Origin: Leptospira semungkisensis
Lineage (GTDB): Bacteria; Spirochaetota; Leptospiria; Leptospirales; Leptospiraceae
Length of the DNA stretch: 64,000 nt
Assembly (NCBI RefSeq): GCF_004770055.1
Contig: NZ_RQEP01000005.1
Span: 682,001-746,000, forward strand
Direction of reading: 5' to 3'
Each line of letters opens with the position of its first letter. Within the stretch, counting starts at the first letter, position 1. The notes under the pieces are model-generated. The model saw only the letters and a program-made list of their open reading frames with translations, searched no databases and was not told the DNA's origin. Below, piece after piece: positions 41,302 to 50,552 of the stretch. The position numbers and the translations under genes were made by a program.

Positions 41302-42915
41302 CTATTCTTCTAGTTGTTTTCTCAAAATTTTCTTATCGAATTTACCAACGCTAGTCTTAGGGACCGAAGGAACCGACCGGATATCATCTAATTTAGGAAG
41401 TTGCCAGTGAGCGAAATGCTCTTTGAGTCTCTCTAAGATCTTTTTCGGATCAACAGACTTTCCTTCTACAGGAACAACGAAGACGACAGGAGCTTCATCT
41501 CTGACTGGATCTTTTCTTCCTACAACTGCTGCTTCCAGTACGTCTGGATCTGCCATCACGAGATTTTCCATATCAACACTGGAGATCCATTCCCCTCTTG
41601 TCTTAATGAGGTCCTTTTTTCGATCCGTAATTTGCATGTAACCATACTGGTCTAGAACAACGACATCTCCCGTCCGGAACCATCCATCGGGTGTAAATGA
41701 CTCAGGAGAGACTCCACTTCGATAGGAACCTGTGATCCAAGGTCCTCTTACAAGAAGTTCTCCGGGAGTGTGTCCGTCTTTAGGTACGTCTTTTCCATCG
41801 TCGTCTACCGCGCGGATCTCAACGCCTGCCATCGCTACTCCTTGCTTAGCGCGATACGCATAACGTTCTTCGTCTTTCCAATCATTCATAAAACTTCTAG
41901 GACGAGAAACAGTTCCCACAGGAGAAGTCTCCGTCATTCCCCAAGCATGAAGAATAGAGATCCCAAAATCCTTTTCGAATCCTTCTATCAACCCTTTTGG
42001 AGCTGCAGATCCGCCTACGACCATAGTATGTAGTTTCAGATTATATTTTGTTTTCTTTAAGTGTTGATAGAGTACATTCCAGACTGTAGGAACTCCTGCG
42101 GTAAGTGTGACTCCTTCAGATTCCAATAATTCTGCTAAGCCTGCTCCTAATAGATGCTTTCCTGGAAATACTAATTTGCAGCCTGTCATTACAGAAGCGA
42201 AAGGAATTCCCCATGAGTTAACATGGAACATTGGCACAACGGGAAGAACAGTTTCCTTTTCACACAATGCCAAGGCGTCTCCCATACAAACCGACATAGA
42301 ATGAAGATACGTAGATCTGTGAGAGTAGACGACACCTTTCGGATTTCCTGTAGTTCCTGATGTATAGCAGATGCATGCAGCTTCAAACTCATCAATCGGT
42401 TCGAAATGCTCTGTCTCATCCCCAGTTGCTAAAAAATCTTCGTAAGAGATCGAGTTAGGAAGATTCGGAAAAGGCATATTCTCCTTATCATCAATGATGA
42501 TGAACTTCTGCACTCCCTTGATCTGATCCAGATTCTTTTCCAAAGCGGGAGCTAAAGACTTATCTACGAATATAAATTTGTCCTTTGCCTCGTTGATGAT
42601 ATAAACCAGTTGTTCCGGGAACAATCGAACATTGATCGTATGTAGAACTGCTCGGATGGAAGGGATCGCAAAATATAATTCTAAATGCGCGGAATGATTT
42701 AAGCAGAAAGTGGCAATCGCTTCTTCCGGTTTTACTCCTGCCTTTCTGAGAGCATTCATCAATCGGATTGTTCTTTTATAGAATTCTCCGTATGTATAAC
42801 GCTGAATGGAATTATCATGCCATTTAGTTACGATTTCTTTATGTGGATGTGCATCCTTCGCTCTTTTAAGAATGGAAGGAAGTACTAAAGGATAATCCAT
42901 CATTGTGGAACGCAT
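41302..42915 (-). CDS. AMP-dependent acyl-CoA synthetase (long-chain type)
   Basis: 537 residues of the ANL adenylate-forming superfamily: P-loop [40 protein letters not shown] and [15 protein letters not shown], and the C-terminal catalytic Lys in [14 protein letters not shown]. It activates a fatty or other carboxylic acid to its CoA ester. The pattern is of the medium/long-chain FadD-like group. GGAG sits 6 nt before the ATG. It lies 31 bp upstream of the MFS gene on the same strand. Confidence 0.92.
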   Translation of the reverse strand: MRSTMMDYPLVLPSILKRAKDAHPHKEIVTKWHDNSIQRYTYGEFYKRTIRLMNALRKAGVKPEEAIATFCLNHSAHLELYFAIPSIRAVLHTINVRLFPEQLVYIINEAKDKFIFVDKSLAPALEKNLDQIKGVQKFIIIDDKENMPFPNLPNSISYEDFLATGDETEHFEPIDEFEAACICYTSGTTGNPKGVVYSHRSTYLHSMSVCMGDALALCEKETVLPVVPMFHVNSWGIPFASVMTGCKLVFPGKHLLGAGLAELLESEGVTLTAGVPTVWNVLYQHLKKTKYNLKLHTMVVGGSAAPKGLIEGFEKDFGISILHAWGMTETSPVGTVSRPRSFMNDWKDEERYAYRAKQGVAMAGVEIRAVDDDGKDVPKDGHTPGELLVRGPWITGSYRSGVSPESFTPDGWFRTGDVVVLDQYGYMQITDRKKDLIKTRGEWISSVDMENLVMADPDVLEAAVVGRKDPVRDEAPVVFVVPVEGKSVDPKKILERLKEHFAHWQLPKLDDIRSVPSVPKTSVGKFDKKILRKQLEE

Positions 42916-43076
42916 ATGATTCTCCGCTTAAGAAAAAGAATTTCGCAAAAATCTAATCTATTTATCTTCTAAAGGTCAAGAAGAATCGAATGTTTTCGGT
43001 TAGGTTTGAAAATTAAGGATGTAATGTGAATCTTGTTCGAAAAAAAACCAAACGTAGTTTGCTAAAAAAGAGGACT

Positions 43077-43820
43077 CTATTCGCAATAACCTGCCATCGT
43101 GAATCCTAGCTCATAACCGGAGAAGACAGGAATGGCAGCTGCCCAAGCATTTCGTGCTTCCGGATCTTTTAGATCTCGGACAGCGATTTCTATAATATTT
43201 TTTGCAGCGATAGTCAGTCCGCAAGGAGAGATAGGAAGACCTTGGTCCCCTTCCATATATTTAGCTAGAGAAAGAAATAGGAAATTCCGAACTAACTGGG
43301 ACTTGGAATGAATTGCTTTAGAAAATCGAATGTACTCTTTTAAATTTTCAACAGTCTCTCTTCGATTGGCTGTCGAGATCGGATCTGCTTTCATTTTTGT
43401 TGCGGTCGCGGTGAACCTTTTTTCGAGTTCCCAACGTATCTTCTCCGCACATAAGAAGTCCATACCTTCTTTTGGATTGAGAGTCTCGTACTTACTTCTA
43501 TAATATTCAATCTTTCCCCAGCGACTGATACGAAGATGCTTTCCTTCCTTTGTTTCTAGATCGTAAACGATCTCTCCAGTATAGTAGGTTTGTACCTTTT
43601 GCGAGTGGGTGGCAGACTGAAAGCTCTCCAAGATCGAGATTCCTGCTGGAGTAAGAGAAGGTCCAGTGTTACCAGTAAGATAAGCAAAGCAGGCTTCATA
43701 AGCCTCTTCTTTATCATAATAGTTGCCGTACATTGCTTGCGGGGTGACTAAGCAGCCCGAGCACAGAAAAGAAAAAGCGAAAACGCAAAGAATAGAACTA
43801 TTACGAGGAAAGTTTATCAT
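43077..43820 (-). CDS. Putative lipoprotein of unknown function
   Basis: 247 residues. A signal peptide ends in FLCSGC with Cys23 as likely lipid anchor. The remainder, with two Cys late in the sequence and YDLETKEGKHLRISRWGKIEYY strands, has no motif I recognise. It runs divergently from the CsoR-like repressor gene, with 59 bp between, so the shared gap includes the repressor's own operator. Confidence 0.75.
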   Translation of the reverse strand: MINFPRNSSILCVFAFSFLCSGCLVTPQAMYGNYYDKEEAYEACFAYLTGNTGPSLTPAGISILESFQSATHSQKVQTYYTGEIVYDLETKEGKHLRISRWGKIEYYRSKYETLNPKEGMDFLCAEKIRWELEKRFTATATKMKADPISTANRRETVENLKEYIRFSKAIHSKSQLVRNFLFLSLAKYMEGDQGLPISPCGLTIAAKNIIEIAVRDLKDPEARNAWAAAIPVFSGYELGFTMAGYCE

Positions 43821-43858
43821 AAAGTATTTGGTTTTTCCTTGACGAACCTCAGTCTAAA

Positions 43859-43874
43859 ATACCGTATAGGGTAT
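43859..43874. promoter_or_regulatory. CsoR/CstR-type operator 1
   Basis: ATACCGTATAGGGTAT has the ATACC(C)-N-GGGTAT arrangement used by CsoR/CstR repressors. It lies 5 bp before the repressor's ATG, so the repressor probably regulates itself. TTGACG at 43839-43844 is a possible -35. Confidence 0.7.
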
Positions 43875-43879
43875 AATCT

Positions 43880-44146
43880 ATGGACGCAGAAGAAATCAGA
43901 AAACAACTCAGCAATCGAATTCACAGGATTAAAGGACAATTGGACGCTATTGAAAGAGGCCTTTATAACGAAGATGAAGATTGTGAAAAAACCCTACTTC
44001 TTCTAAAGGCCTCCAGCCAAGCATTAAAAAAGTTCGGCGAGGCTTATGTGCAGGAATATATGGATCGCTGCTTTTCTGATAAGAAATCCGGTGCGGTCGT
44101 CCAAAAGAACGTCAAGAAAGCGATCAAAGCCGCCTTCTCACTCTAA
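43880..44146 (+). CDS. CsoR/CstR-family transcriptional repressor
   Basis: 88 residues, all-helical DUF156 fold with NRIHRIKGQLDAIERGL. The sensor positions align with mycobacterial CsoR Cys36-His61-Cys65: here they are Cys35, Tyr60 and Cys64, with the same 29-residue spacing. The missing His argues against Cu(I) binding and for the CstR type, in which the two Cys form a di- or trisulfide when exposed to persulfides. The conserved Glu/Arg DNA face is present. Three matching palindromes in this locus are its likely operators. Confidence 0.9.
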   Translation: MDAEEIRKQLSNRIHRIKGQLDAIERGLYNEDEDCEKTLLLLKASSQALKKFGEAYVQEYMDRCFSDKKSGAVVQKNVKKAIKAAFSL

Positions 44147-44187
44147 CTTTTCTCCCTTCTCTTATCCCCTTATACATAAATAGACGC

Positions 44188-44219
44188 ATTCCAGGAGAGC
44201 TCAACGCTTCTACTGGAAT
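44188..44219 (+). terminator. Hairpin after the repressor gene
   Basis: ATTCCAG (44188-44194) pairs with CTGGAAT (44213-44219), and inner AGAGC pairs with GCTTCT with one bulge around a short loop. The following ACTTTATT is a weak U-tract. It may separate the repressor transcript from the efflux operon. Confidence 0.5.
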
Positions 44220-44261
44220 ACTTTATTGGTCTTTAGCTGGCTTAATATTAAAATTTTTTGT

Positions 44262-44277
44262 ATACCCCATGGGGTAT
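44262..44277. promoter_or_regulatory. CsoR/CstR-type operator 2
   Basis: ATACCCCATGGGGTAT is a perfect 16-bp palindrome. A -10-like TATTAT overlaps its right end (44275-44280), so binding would block the efflux-operon promoter. Confidence 0.85.
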
Positions 44278-44285
44278 TATAAGTC

Positions 44286-44307
44286 TATATACCCAGGAGG
44301 GTATATA
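44286..44307. promoter_or_regulatory. CsoR/CstR-type operator 3, enclosing the Shine-Dalgarno
   Basis: A 22-bp imperfect palindrome has 9-bp arms (TATATACCC and GGGTATATA) around AGGA. The AGGAGG at 44295-44300 is the ribosome site of the DUF2892 gene, and the ATG at 44307 begins at the last base. The centre is 27 bp from operator 2, more than two helical turns. Confidence 0.85.
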
Positions 44308-44540
44308 TGACCCAAATAGATCTAACAAATTGGTATCTGGAACGGGTGCTCTTTGCGCTAGCCGGAACAGTCTCCACAATAGGGCTTTGCGTGGGGTTTT
44401 TTATTTCACCCTGGGGCTTCTTGTTCAATGGGATGGTCTCGTTCAACCTTCTTCTCTTTGCTTCCGTACATTTTTGTCCTGCTTCTTATGTTTTAAACAA
44501 GTTGGGAGTGCCTTACAAATGCGAATTACAGAAAGATTGA
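44307..44540 (+). CDS. DUF2892 (YgaP-like) inner-membrane protein
   Basis: 77 residues with two membrane helices (ALAGTVSTIGLCVGFF and GMVSFNLLLFASVHF) and the CPxxxVLxxLG end (HFCPASYVLNKLGVPYKC). DUF2892 forms the membrane half of rhodanese proteins such as YgaP and is common in sulfide- and persulfide-stress operons. AGGAGG lies 6 nt before the ATG, inside operator 3. Its 3' end overlaps the next gene by 22 bp. Confidence 0.85.
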   Translation: MTQIDLTNWYLERVLFALAGTVSTIGLCVGFFISPWGFLFNGMVSFNLLLFASVHFCPASYVLNKLGVPYKCELQKD

Positions 44541-45967
44541 ATATTGTAGGTAAGCAGACTCTCCGTTCTATGATCGGAGGGTTGTTTCTTTTTCCGGCGT
44601 GGATCTCCGCGGCTCCTCTTTACGATTTTGAATCAGTTTGGAAGAAGGTGCTTGAGAATTCTCCTTCTTTGAAAGCAAAAACGATGGAGGTCGAAGCGGC
44701 GAAATCTGCCAGCGAGAGAGCTGGACTTCACTGGTTTCCGAGGCTTTATACTGATTTAAGAACTTATAATACGAATGATCCGACTCTAAATTTCATGGGT
44801 AAGTTGGGACAGAGAGCAGCGACCCAATCTGACTTTTCAACCATGAGTGTTAGAAGTAATCCTGCAAATTATCTAGATTCTAACAATCATCCGTATCAAA
44901 ATCTAAACCCAAATACTGCAAATTTATTCGCGAAAGATACCTTAAATCGTCCTGGCAGCAATACATACTCTAGAGGAACTCTAGGCATGGATCTTTCTCT
45001 ATATGAAGGAGGCTCGCAATCTGCATTAAAAGAAGTTAGAGATAAAGAATTGGAAGGCACTCGATTAGAAAGAGAATACTTCAAGAGAACTCTGTATCTT
45101 CAAACAGCGCTTGCTTATCAGTCTTCCGTTATATTCGAAGATTCGATAAGAGAACAAGATAGATTGCTTAACCAACTTGAGATTTATCTTTCTTCGTATC
45201 GCTTGGACTCTAGTCTGAATCCGCTCGGTCATGCTGGTTCACTATCCTTGAAATCGATCAAGCTGAGACTTGGGGCTGAGAAAAGAGAGAACGAACTGTC
45301 CCGGACTGAGACTCTGGAATCACTTAAAATTCTTTCTGGCGGTTCTATAGAAGAATTTCGTGCGGAAGAAAATTCATTGATCCGATTTTCGGAAAACTAT
45401 CTTCCCTTCTCTTCTGATCTATCACAGAGCAACACTGTTCTTTCTAAGGTATTTGACTCTTACTCAAATGCAAGTAAGCAAAAAGTAAAAATGGAGAACG
45501 CCAAATTTCTCCCGAAGGTAGGAGTTTATGCGGAAGCATACGGATACCAAGGAGATCGAAATTTTGCGAATGCGTATAACGCAGGAATCTATCTCCAAAT
45601 GAATTTGCTAAATCCCACGGATATCGGTTCCAGAAAAGAAGCGATTATGAGATCCGAAGCCGCGCAGGCAAAGGCTACGGAGGTTAAGATTAAGGAGAAT
45701 TCAAATTTCTTAATATTACTGAGAAAAGAAAAGTCTTTAGCCGAAACGAGAGTAGATGCTGAAAAAGCATATCAGATCCAGTCGGAGCAACTAAGGATCT
45801 CTCAAGGTTTATTCAAAAAAGGGAATATTCCCATTATCACACTTGCAGAGAGTTTTTCTAGAACGGCTGACGCTTTACGAAAGAAAAGCCAATCGGACCT
45901 AGAATATCTGAAAACCAGAGCTGAACTAATCCTTTATTCGGGAGATATCGATGAAAACCGAAACTGA
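44519..45967 (+). CDS. TolC-like outer-membrane efflux protein
   Basis: About 482 residues from the ATG at 44519, which has GGGAG 10 nt upstream. The frame extends upstream to 44258, but that part crosses the operator and the DUF2892 gene, so I reject it. A signal peptide ends near WISAAPLYDF. Two long helical halves (SVWKKVLENSPSLKAKTMEVEAAKSASERAG early, IYLQMNLLNPTDIGSRKEA later) match the OEP duplicated fold. It is the outer-membrane duct for the RND pump, whose gene overlaps it by 17 bp. Confidence 0.87.
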   Translation: MRITERLNIVGKQTLRSMIGGLFLFPAWISAAPLYDFESVWKKVLENSPSLKAKTMEVEAAKSASERAGLHWFPRLYTDLRTYNTNDPTLNFMGKLGQRAATQSDFSTMSVRSNPANYLDSNNHPYQNLNPNTANLFAKDTLNRPGSNTYSRGTLGMDLSLYEGGSQSALKEVRDKELEGTRLEREYFKRTLYLQTALAYQSSVIFEDSIREQDRLLNQLEIYLSSYRLDSSLNPLGHAGSLSLKSIKLRLGAEKRENELSRTETLESLKILSGGSIEEFRAEENSLIRFSENYLPFSSDLSQSNTVLSKVFDSYSNASKQKVKMENAKFLPKVGVYAEAYGYQGDRNFANAYNAGIYLQMNLLNPTDIGSRKEAIMRSEAAQAKATEVKIKENSNFLILLRKEKSLAETRVDAEKAYQIQSEQLRISQGLFKKGNIPIITLAESFSRTADALRKKSQSDLEYLKTRAELILYSGDIDENRN

Positions 45968-48900
45968 ACTATCCAAAGGATTTGCCGGCAAGCTTGCAAA
46001 TATCTTTGTCGCATCTAAACTAACTCCAATTTTCGCAATTGTAAGTATCCTAGTTGGAGTCTTTGCAGTATATCTCACTCCTAAGGAAGAAGAACCTCAG
46101 ATCTCTGTTCCTATGGTTGATATCTCGGTTTTTTCTCCTGAGTTTTCCGCGAAGGAAATGGAAAGAAAGATCACCGAGGTGATAGAGAAAGCGGTTTGGG
46201 GATTGGAAGGAGTGGAATATGTATATTCTGCGAGTAGCGATCACCAAGCTATGATTACTGTTCGGTTTAATGTAGGAGAACCGTTAGAGCCTTCCTTGGT
46301 TAAGATCCATCATAAGATGATGGAGATAAAAGGAATTCTTCCTCAAAACATCTCGTCACCTTCTATTAATTCCTATACGATAGATGACGTTCCTTTTCTT
46401 GCACTTACATTCAGTTCAACCGAGAGAGATGATTATTCTTTAAGAAGTTTGGTTACTCCTCTCGCTAAGGAATTATCCTCTACGCCTGATCTCTCTAAAG
46501 TAGAGGTTTTGGGCGGAAGAAAAAAAGCGTTACGCGTCATTGCAAATCCTGTCAGAATGAAGGAGTTCGGGATAGATTTCTTGGAACTTGCAGAAGGTTT
46601 GAAGGCTAATTCTTCTTCTTTTCCTGCAGGAAAGAATTGGGGAAAAGAGAAGACGTACGACATTGAAATTGACTCTTCTCTCAGAACCGTTTCGCAACTG
46701 AGATCCGTTCCGATCAAACAAAGCTGGGGACGAACCATTCTTGTCGGAGACGTAGCAGAAGTTCAAGAAGGTCCACAAGAAAGACAACGTCAATCCATTC
46801 TATTCCAAAAGAAAGGCGCTATAGAAGGCGAGAATGCAGTTACAGTAGTCTTCTCCAAAAGAAAGGGAACAGATATAGAAACTCTTTCTAAGATCATTCG
46901 AGAGAGAGCACAGACATACAGAACTACTCTTCCGAATGATATTCAATTCACGGTCATTCGGGATTACGGACTGACAGCAGGTGCAAAGTCAAAAGAGCTT
47001 ATCGAGCATCTAATCATAGCCACTATCTCAGTCTCAGTATTGATCGCTATATGGATGGGACTCAGGGCTTCCTTTGTAGTATTTATTGCGATACCGGTTA
47101 CCTTAGCTCTCACGTTATTCGTATATTACTTTCTAGGGTATACTTTGAATCGAGTGACCCTGTTCGCTCTCATCTTTTCCATTGGGATCCTTGTGGATGA
47201 TGCGATTGTAGTGGTGGAAAATATTGAAAGGCACCTAAAAGATTCGAAAGGAAAGGATAAGATTAAGGCCATCCTTTCCGCAGTATCGGAAGTAGGAAAC
47301 CCTACAATTCTGGCTACTTTTACAGTGATTGCTGCGATCCTTCCGATGGCATTCGTAAGAGGACTCATGGGTCCTTATATGAAACCGATCCCTGTGGGTG
47401 CGAGTCTTGCGATGATCCTGTCTCTCCTTGTTGCATTCTCCGTGATCCCTTGGGTTGCTTCGAGAGTTTTGCATCAGAAAAAAGAATCCGGATCTTCTGA
47501 GAACATTTCTAAATTAGATCGGGCTTATCTAAGGATTGCATCTTGGCTTTTAGAATCGAAGCTCAATCTAGCAAAAATGGTTTTGTTGATCCTGTTCCTT
47601 TTCTCCATCGCGGTTGGTATGGTAGTCTTGAAGGCAGTAAAAGTAAAGATGCTTCCTTTCGATGACAAGGATGAATTTCAGATCACATTGGATTTTGATC
47701 CGACTACTCCTTTGGAGCAGACAGTTTTTCAAAGTAAAGAGTTAGCTAATCTTCTTCTGCAAAACCAGGAGATCCAAACAGTTCAGATATTTGCAGGGGA
47801 ACCTGCTCCCTTCTCTTTTTCAGGAATGGTAAAACATACATTTCTACGCAGAGACGATTGGAAATCGGATCTACATATTCTTCTAAGAGATAAGGGAAAA
47901 AGAAAGAAGAAGAGTCATGAGATCATTGAGTCTCTTAGGCCTACTCTCCATGATTTTGAAAAGAAGAATGAAGTTCTGACTAAGGTTCTAGAGATTCCTC
48001 CTGGGCCGCCCGTGCTTTCTACATTAGTGATTGAGATCTATGGTCCTTCTGAAGAAGGCAGAAAGAATGTAGCGGATGAAATTCTATCAATAGTAAAAAA
48101 CCAAGGTGATGTAGTTGATATTGATTCTAGCTTAAGAGAACTTCGTCCGAAGATACATTATCCTTTCGATTTTCAGAAAGGTGGTATCGTAGGAATTCCT
48201 TCTGCTAGGCTTGCGGGGAATATGGATTTGTTCTTTAACGAAAGATCTCTCTTCCTTCTTTCAAACGATAGAAATCCGGAAGATGTTTCCGTAGATCTTT
48301 CTGTTCCGAATCAGATCCGTTCTTCTAAACAGTCGCTTTCTTCTTGGGGAATTTCATCTAACGTCTCCGGCTCTGTCATTACGAATGCATTGGTTGGTCC
48401 TGAGAGAATTTCGAGTTCTAGAGTTTTACACAGAAAGAACTTGAAGCCTGTAGAATATATAACAGGAGAATTTTCCGGCAAGGAAGAAGCTCCCGTATAC
48501 GGAATTCTTTCGCTTTCTTCCAAAATCTCATATCCGACTTCGACTGCTGAGGTCCCTTGGAATACCGAAACTCCAAAACTAAAATGGGATGGAGAATGGT
48601 ACATTACGTATGAAGTCTTTCGTGATCTAGGCGGAGCCTTTGCTGTTGTTATGGTCTTGATCTATATTCTGGTATTAGGTTGGTTTCAAAATTATAGATT
48701 GCCAATCATCATCATGGCCCCCATTCCGATTTCCTTGATCGGAATTATCCCAGGTCATTGGATTACCGGAGCTTACTTCACGGCAACTTCAATGGTCGGC
48801 TTTATTGCTGGAGCGGGAATCATCGTAAGAAACTCCATTATACTCGTAGATTTTATAGAAGCGGAGATCGAGTCGGGAAAATCGGTACGCCAAGCAGTTT

Positions 48901-49094
48901 TAGATGCAGGAGTAGTGAGATTTCGTCCCATGTTCTTGACTGCGGCAGCAGTAATTGTGGGAAGTTCGGTCATGCTCTTTGATCCGATTTTCCAAGGACT
49001 TGCGGTTTCTTTGATTTTTGGTGAGATTGCGGCGACTGTGCTGAGTAGATTCGCGGTCCCTGCGTTTTACTATTGGTTTTCGGGTAGAAAGTAA
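45951..49094 (+). CDS. RND efflux pump inner-membrane subunit (AcrB/HAE-like)
   Basis: 1047 residues, the usual RND size. Two repeats of helix 1 and five further helices flank periplasmic porter and docking domains. Helix 4 has the proton-relay FSIGILVDDAIVVVENIERH. Helix 10 reads AGAGIIVRNSIILVDFIEA, with Arg where AcrB has Lys940. The drug-efflux HAE pattern fits better than the heavy-metal CusA pattern, as I see no Met triad. No membrane-fusion (adaptor) gene accompanies it. Substrate unknown; regulation by a CstR-like repressor suggests reactive sulfur species or thiol-reactive compounds. Confidence 0.92.
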   Translation: MKTETELSKGFAGKLANIFVASKLTPIFAIVSILVGVFAVYLTPKEEEPQISVPMVDISVFSPEFSAKEMERKITEVIEKAVWGLEGVEYVYSASSDHQAMITVRFNVGEPLEPSLVKIHHKMMEIKGILPQNISSPSINSYTIDDVPFLALTFSSTERDDYSLRSLVTPLAKELSSTPDLSKVEVLGGRKKALRVIANPVRMKEFGIDFLELAEGLKANSSSFPAGKNWGKEKTYDIEIDSSLRTVSQLRSVPIKQSWGRTILVGDVAEVQEGPQERQRQSILFQKKGAIEGENAVTVVFSKRKGTDIETLSKIIRERAQTYRTTLPNDIQFTVIRDYGLTAGAKSKELIEHLIIATISVSVLIAIWMGLRASFVVFIAIPVTLALTLFVYYFLGYTLNRVTLFALIFSIGILVDDAIVVVENIERHLKDSKGKDKIKAILSAVSEVGNPTILATFTVIAAILPMAFVRGLMGPYMKPIPVGASLAMILSLLVAFSVIPWVASRVLHQKKESGSSENISKLDRAYLRIASWLLESKLNLAKMVLLILFLFSIAVGMVVLKAVKVKMLPFDDKDEFQITLDFDPTTPLEQTVFQSKELANLLLQNQEIQTVQIFAGEPAPFSFSGMVKHTFLRRDDWKSDLHILLRDKGKRKKKSHEIIESLRPTLHDFEKKNEVLTKVLEIPPGPPVLSTLVIEIYGPSEEGRKNVADEILSIVKNQGDVVDIDSSLRELRPKIHYPFDFQKGGIVGIPSARLAGNMDLFFNERSLFLLSNDRNPEDVSVDLSVPNQIRSSKQSLSSWGISSNVSGSVITNALVGPERISSSRVLHRKNLKPVEYITGEFSGKEEAPVYGILSLSSKISYPTSTAEVPWNTETPKLKWDGEWYITYEVFRDLGGAFAVVMVLIYILVLGWFQNYRLPIIIMAPIPISLIGIIPGHWITGAYFTATSMVGFIAGAGIIVRNSIILVDFIEAEIESGKSVRQAVLDAGVVRFRPMFLTAAAVIVGSSVMLFDPIFQGLAVSLIFGEIAATVLSRFAVPAFYYWFSGRK

Positions 49095-49125
49095 GGGGTC
49101 GCTATTTTCGCTCTCAAGCTCGACC

Positions 49126-49165
49126 GTTCGAGTCCCTAATATTTTGCCGAAGAAGGGACTCGAAC
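49126..49165. repeat. Inverted repeat between tRNA-Leu trailer and its T-arm
   Basis: GTTCGAGTCCCT at 49126-49137 is the exact reverse complement of 49154-49165, which encodes the T-loop and T-stem of the tRNA. The spacer is 16 nt. The primary transcript could fold the trailer onto the T-arm. Confidence 0.75.
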
Positions 49166-49226
49166 CCCCACGGTGTTACCCGCTGGTACCTGAAACCAGT
49201 GCGTCTACCAATTCCGCCACTTCGAC
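49145..49226 (-). tRNA. tRNA-Leu (CAG)
   Basis: 82 nt on the minus strand. The acceptor GTCGAAG pairs with CTTCGGC (one T-G pair). The D-arm has GGCGGAATTGGTAGACGC, the anticodon stem-loop is CTGGT-TTCAGGT-ACCAG giving anticodon CAG (49190-49192), a short variable arm CGGGTAACACCG follows, and the T-loop is TTCGAGT. Discriminator A is at 49145. CCA is not encoded. It reads CUG codons and is convergent with the RND pump gene. Confidence 0.95.
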
Positions 49227-49341
49227 TAGTGGTTGGAGGGATTTTCTCCCTTTGGATAATTTTGCGTCTTGGGACTTTCCGTCAGCTTATTTTTGGAATT
49301 CATTGACACGATAATTGAGAGGAAAGTAGGGTCAGGATAAA

Positions 49342-49923
49342 ATGAAAGAAGAGCGCAAGACTTCAGAGACGGACATTAAGTTGGCCCTAAATATTCGAGG
49401 CACGGGAAAGTATCAGTTCGATACTCAGATCCCGTTTTTCGAGCATATGCTCTCGCATGTTTCCAAGCACGGGTTGATCGATTTGGATCTTTGGCTGCGA
49501 GGCGACATAGAAATCGACTGTCATCATAGTGTCGAAGATACAGCCATTCTTCTAGGTGCTTCTATCCATAAGCAGCTCGGCGACAAGGCTGGGATTAGAA
49601 GATACGGCCATTATACCCTGACCATGGATGAAGTACTGACCACAGTAGCTGTGGATTTAGGTGGCAGATATTTTTATAAATATACCGGGCCGGAGCTCAC
49701 AGGCAAGTTTGGTATTTATGATGCGGAACTTTCTTTGGAATTCCTACAGAAGCTTGCCTTGAATGCCAAGATGAATCTTCACGTGGTCGTTCACTATGGC
49801 GATAATAGACATCATATTCACGAATCTATTTTCAAGGCTTTGGGTAAGGCTCTGCGTATGGCTATCGAGATCGATCCGGCCGCCGGCGGAGCTATTCCTT
49901 CTACGAAAGGCGTTTTGGAATGA
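49342..49923 (+). CDS. hisB: Imidazoleglycerol-phosphate dehydratase
   Basis: 193 residues, monofunctional HisB without the phosphatase domain. The manganese motifs are [16 protein letters not shown] and [20 protein letters not shown], with an early [10 protein letters not shown]. It dehydrates IGP to imidazole-acetol phosphate in histidine synthesis. It overlaps hisH by 4 bp. Confidence 0.97.
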   Translation: MKEERKTSETDIKLALNIRGTGKYQFDTQIPFFEHMLSHVSKHGLIDLDLWLRGDIEIDCHHSVEDTAILLGASIHKQLGDKAGIRRYGHYTLTMDEVLTTVAVDLGGRYFYKYTGPELTGKFGIYDAELSLEFLQKLALNAKMNLHVVVHYGDNRHHIHESIFKALGKALRMAIEIDPAAGGAIPSTKGVLE

Positions 49924-50552
49924 TTGCCGTTCTTGATTATGGAATGGGCAATATTCATTCTTGCTTGAAGGCAATCTCTTTATTTACTAGCGACTTCGCT
50001 TATACCAAAGATCCTGAAACTCTTAGATCGGCTCAGGCACTTATTTTGCCTGGTGATGGTCATTTCGATAAGGCAATGTTCAATCTGAATGAGTCCGGCC
50101 TTCGACAATTCGTAGATGATCATGTTACGAAAGGTAAACCTCTCTTCGGGATTTGTATCGGTTTTCAAATCCTATTCGAAGATTCAGACGAGACCATTTC
50201 TGGAAACCAAAAGCAGATTGTTCCTGGCTTAGGATACATAAAGGGAAAGGTCCGAAAATTCAAAGGCAAGAATTACAAGGTGCCTCATATCGGTTGGAAT
50301 AAACTGTATAAACGAAATCCTTCCAAAAGTAATTTGTTAAAGAATGTGGAAGACGAATCCTTTGCTTATTTTATCCATTCTTATCGCCCAGTGGATGTGG
50401 AGTCCAAAGCAGTGAGCGGTGTTTGCGATTATTATGGAGAAAGATTCCCCGCAGTTGTCGAGAAAGAAAACATTTGCGGAACCCAATTCCATCCGGAGAA
50501 GTCTCATTCTTTCGGTTTAAAGATCCTGGAGAACTTTATTAAATCTTTATGA
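49920..50552 (+). CDS. hisH: Imidazole glycerol phosphate synthase, glutaminase subunit
   Basis: 210 residues of class I glutamine amidotransferase. The nucleophile is Cys79 in [10 protein letters not shown]; the His and Glu are in GTQFHPEKS; the early DYGMGN is typical. It supplies ammonia to HisF, which is not in this window. It overlaps hisB and hisA by 4 bp each. Confidence 0.97.
   Translation: MIAVLDYGMGNIHSCLKAISLFTSDFAYTKDPETLRSAQALILPGDGHFDKAMFNLNESGLRQFVDDHVTKGKPLFGICIGFQILFEDSDETISGNQKQIVPGLGYIKGKVRKFKGKNYKVPHIGWNKLYKRNPSKSNLLKNVEDESFAYFIHSYRPVDVESKAVSGVCDYYGERFPAVVEKENICGTQFHPEKSHSFGLKILENFIKSL

Noticed and set aside
44258..44518. Upstream extension of the TolC-like frame
   Set aside because: It crosses the operators and the DUF2892 gene and puts 87 residues before a good signal peptide; the ATG at 44519 is better.
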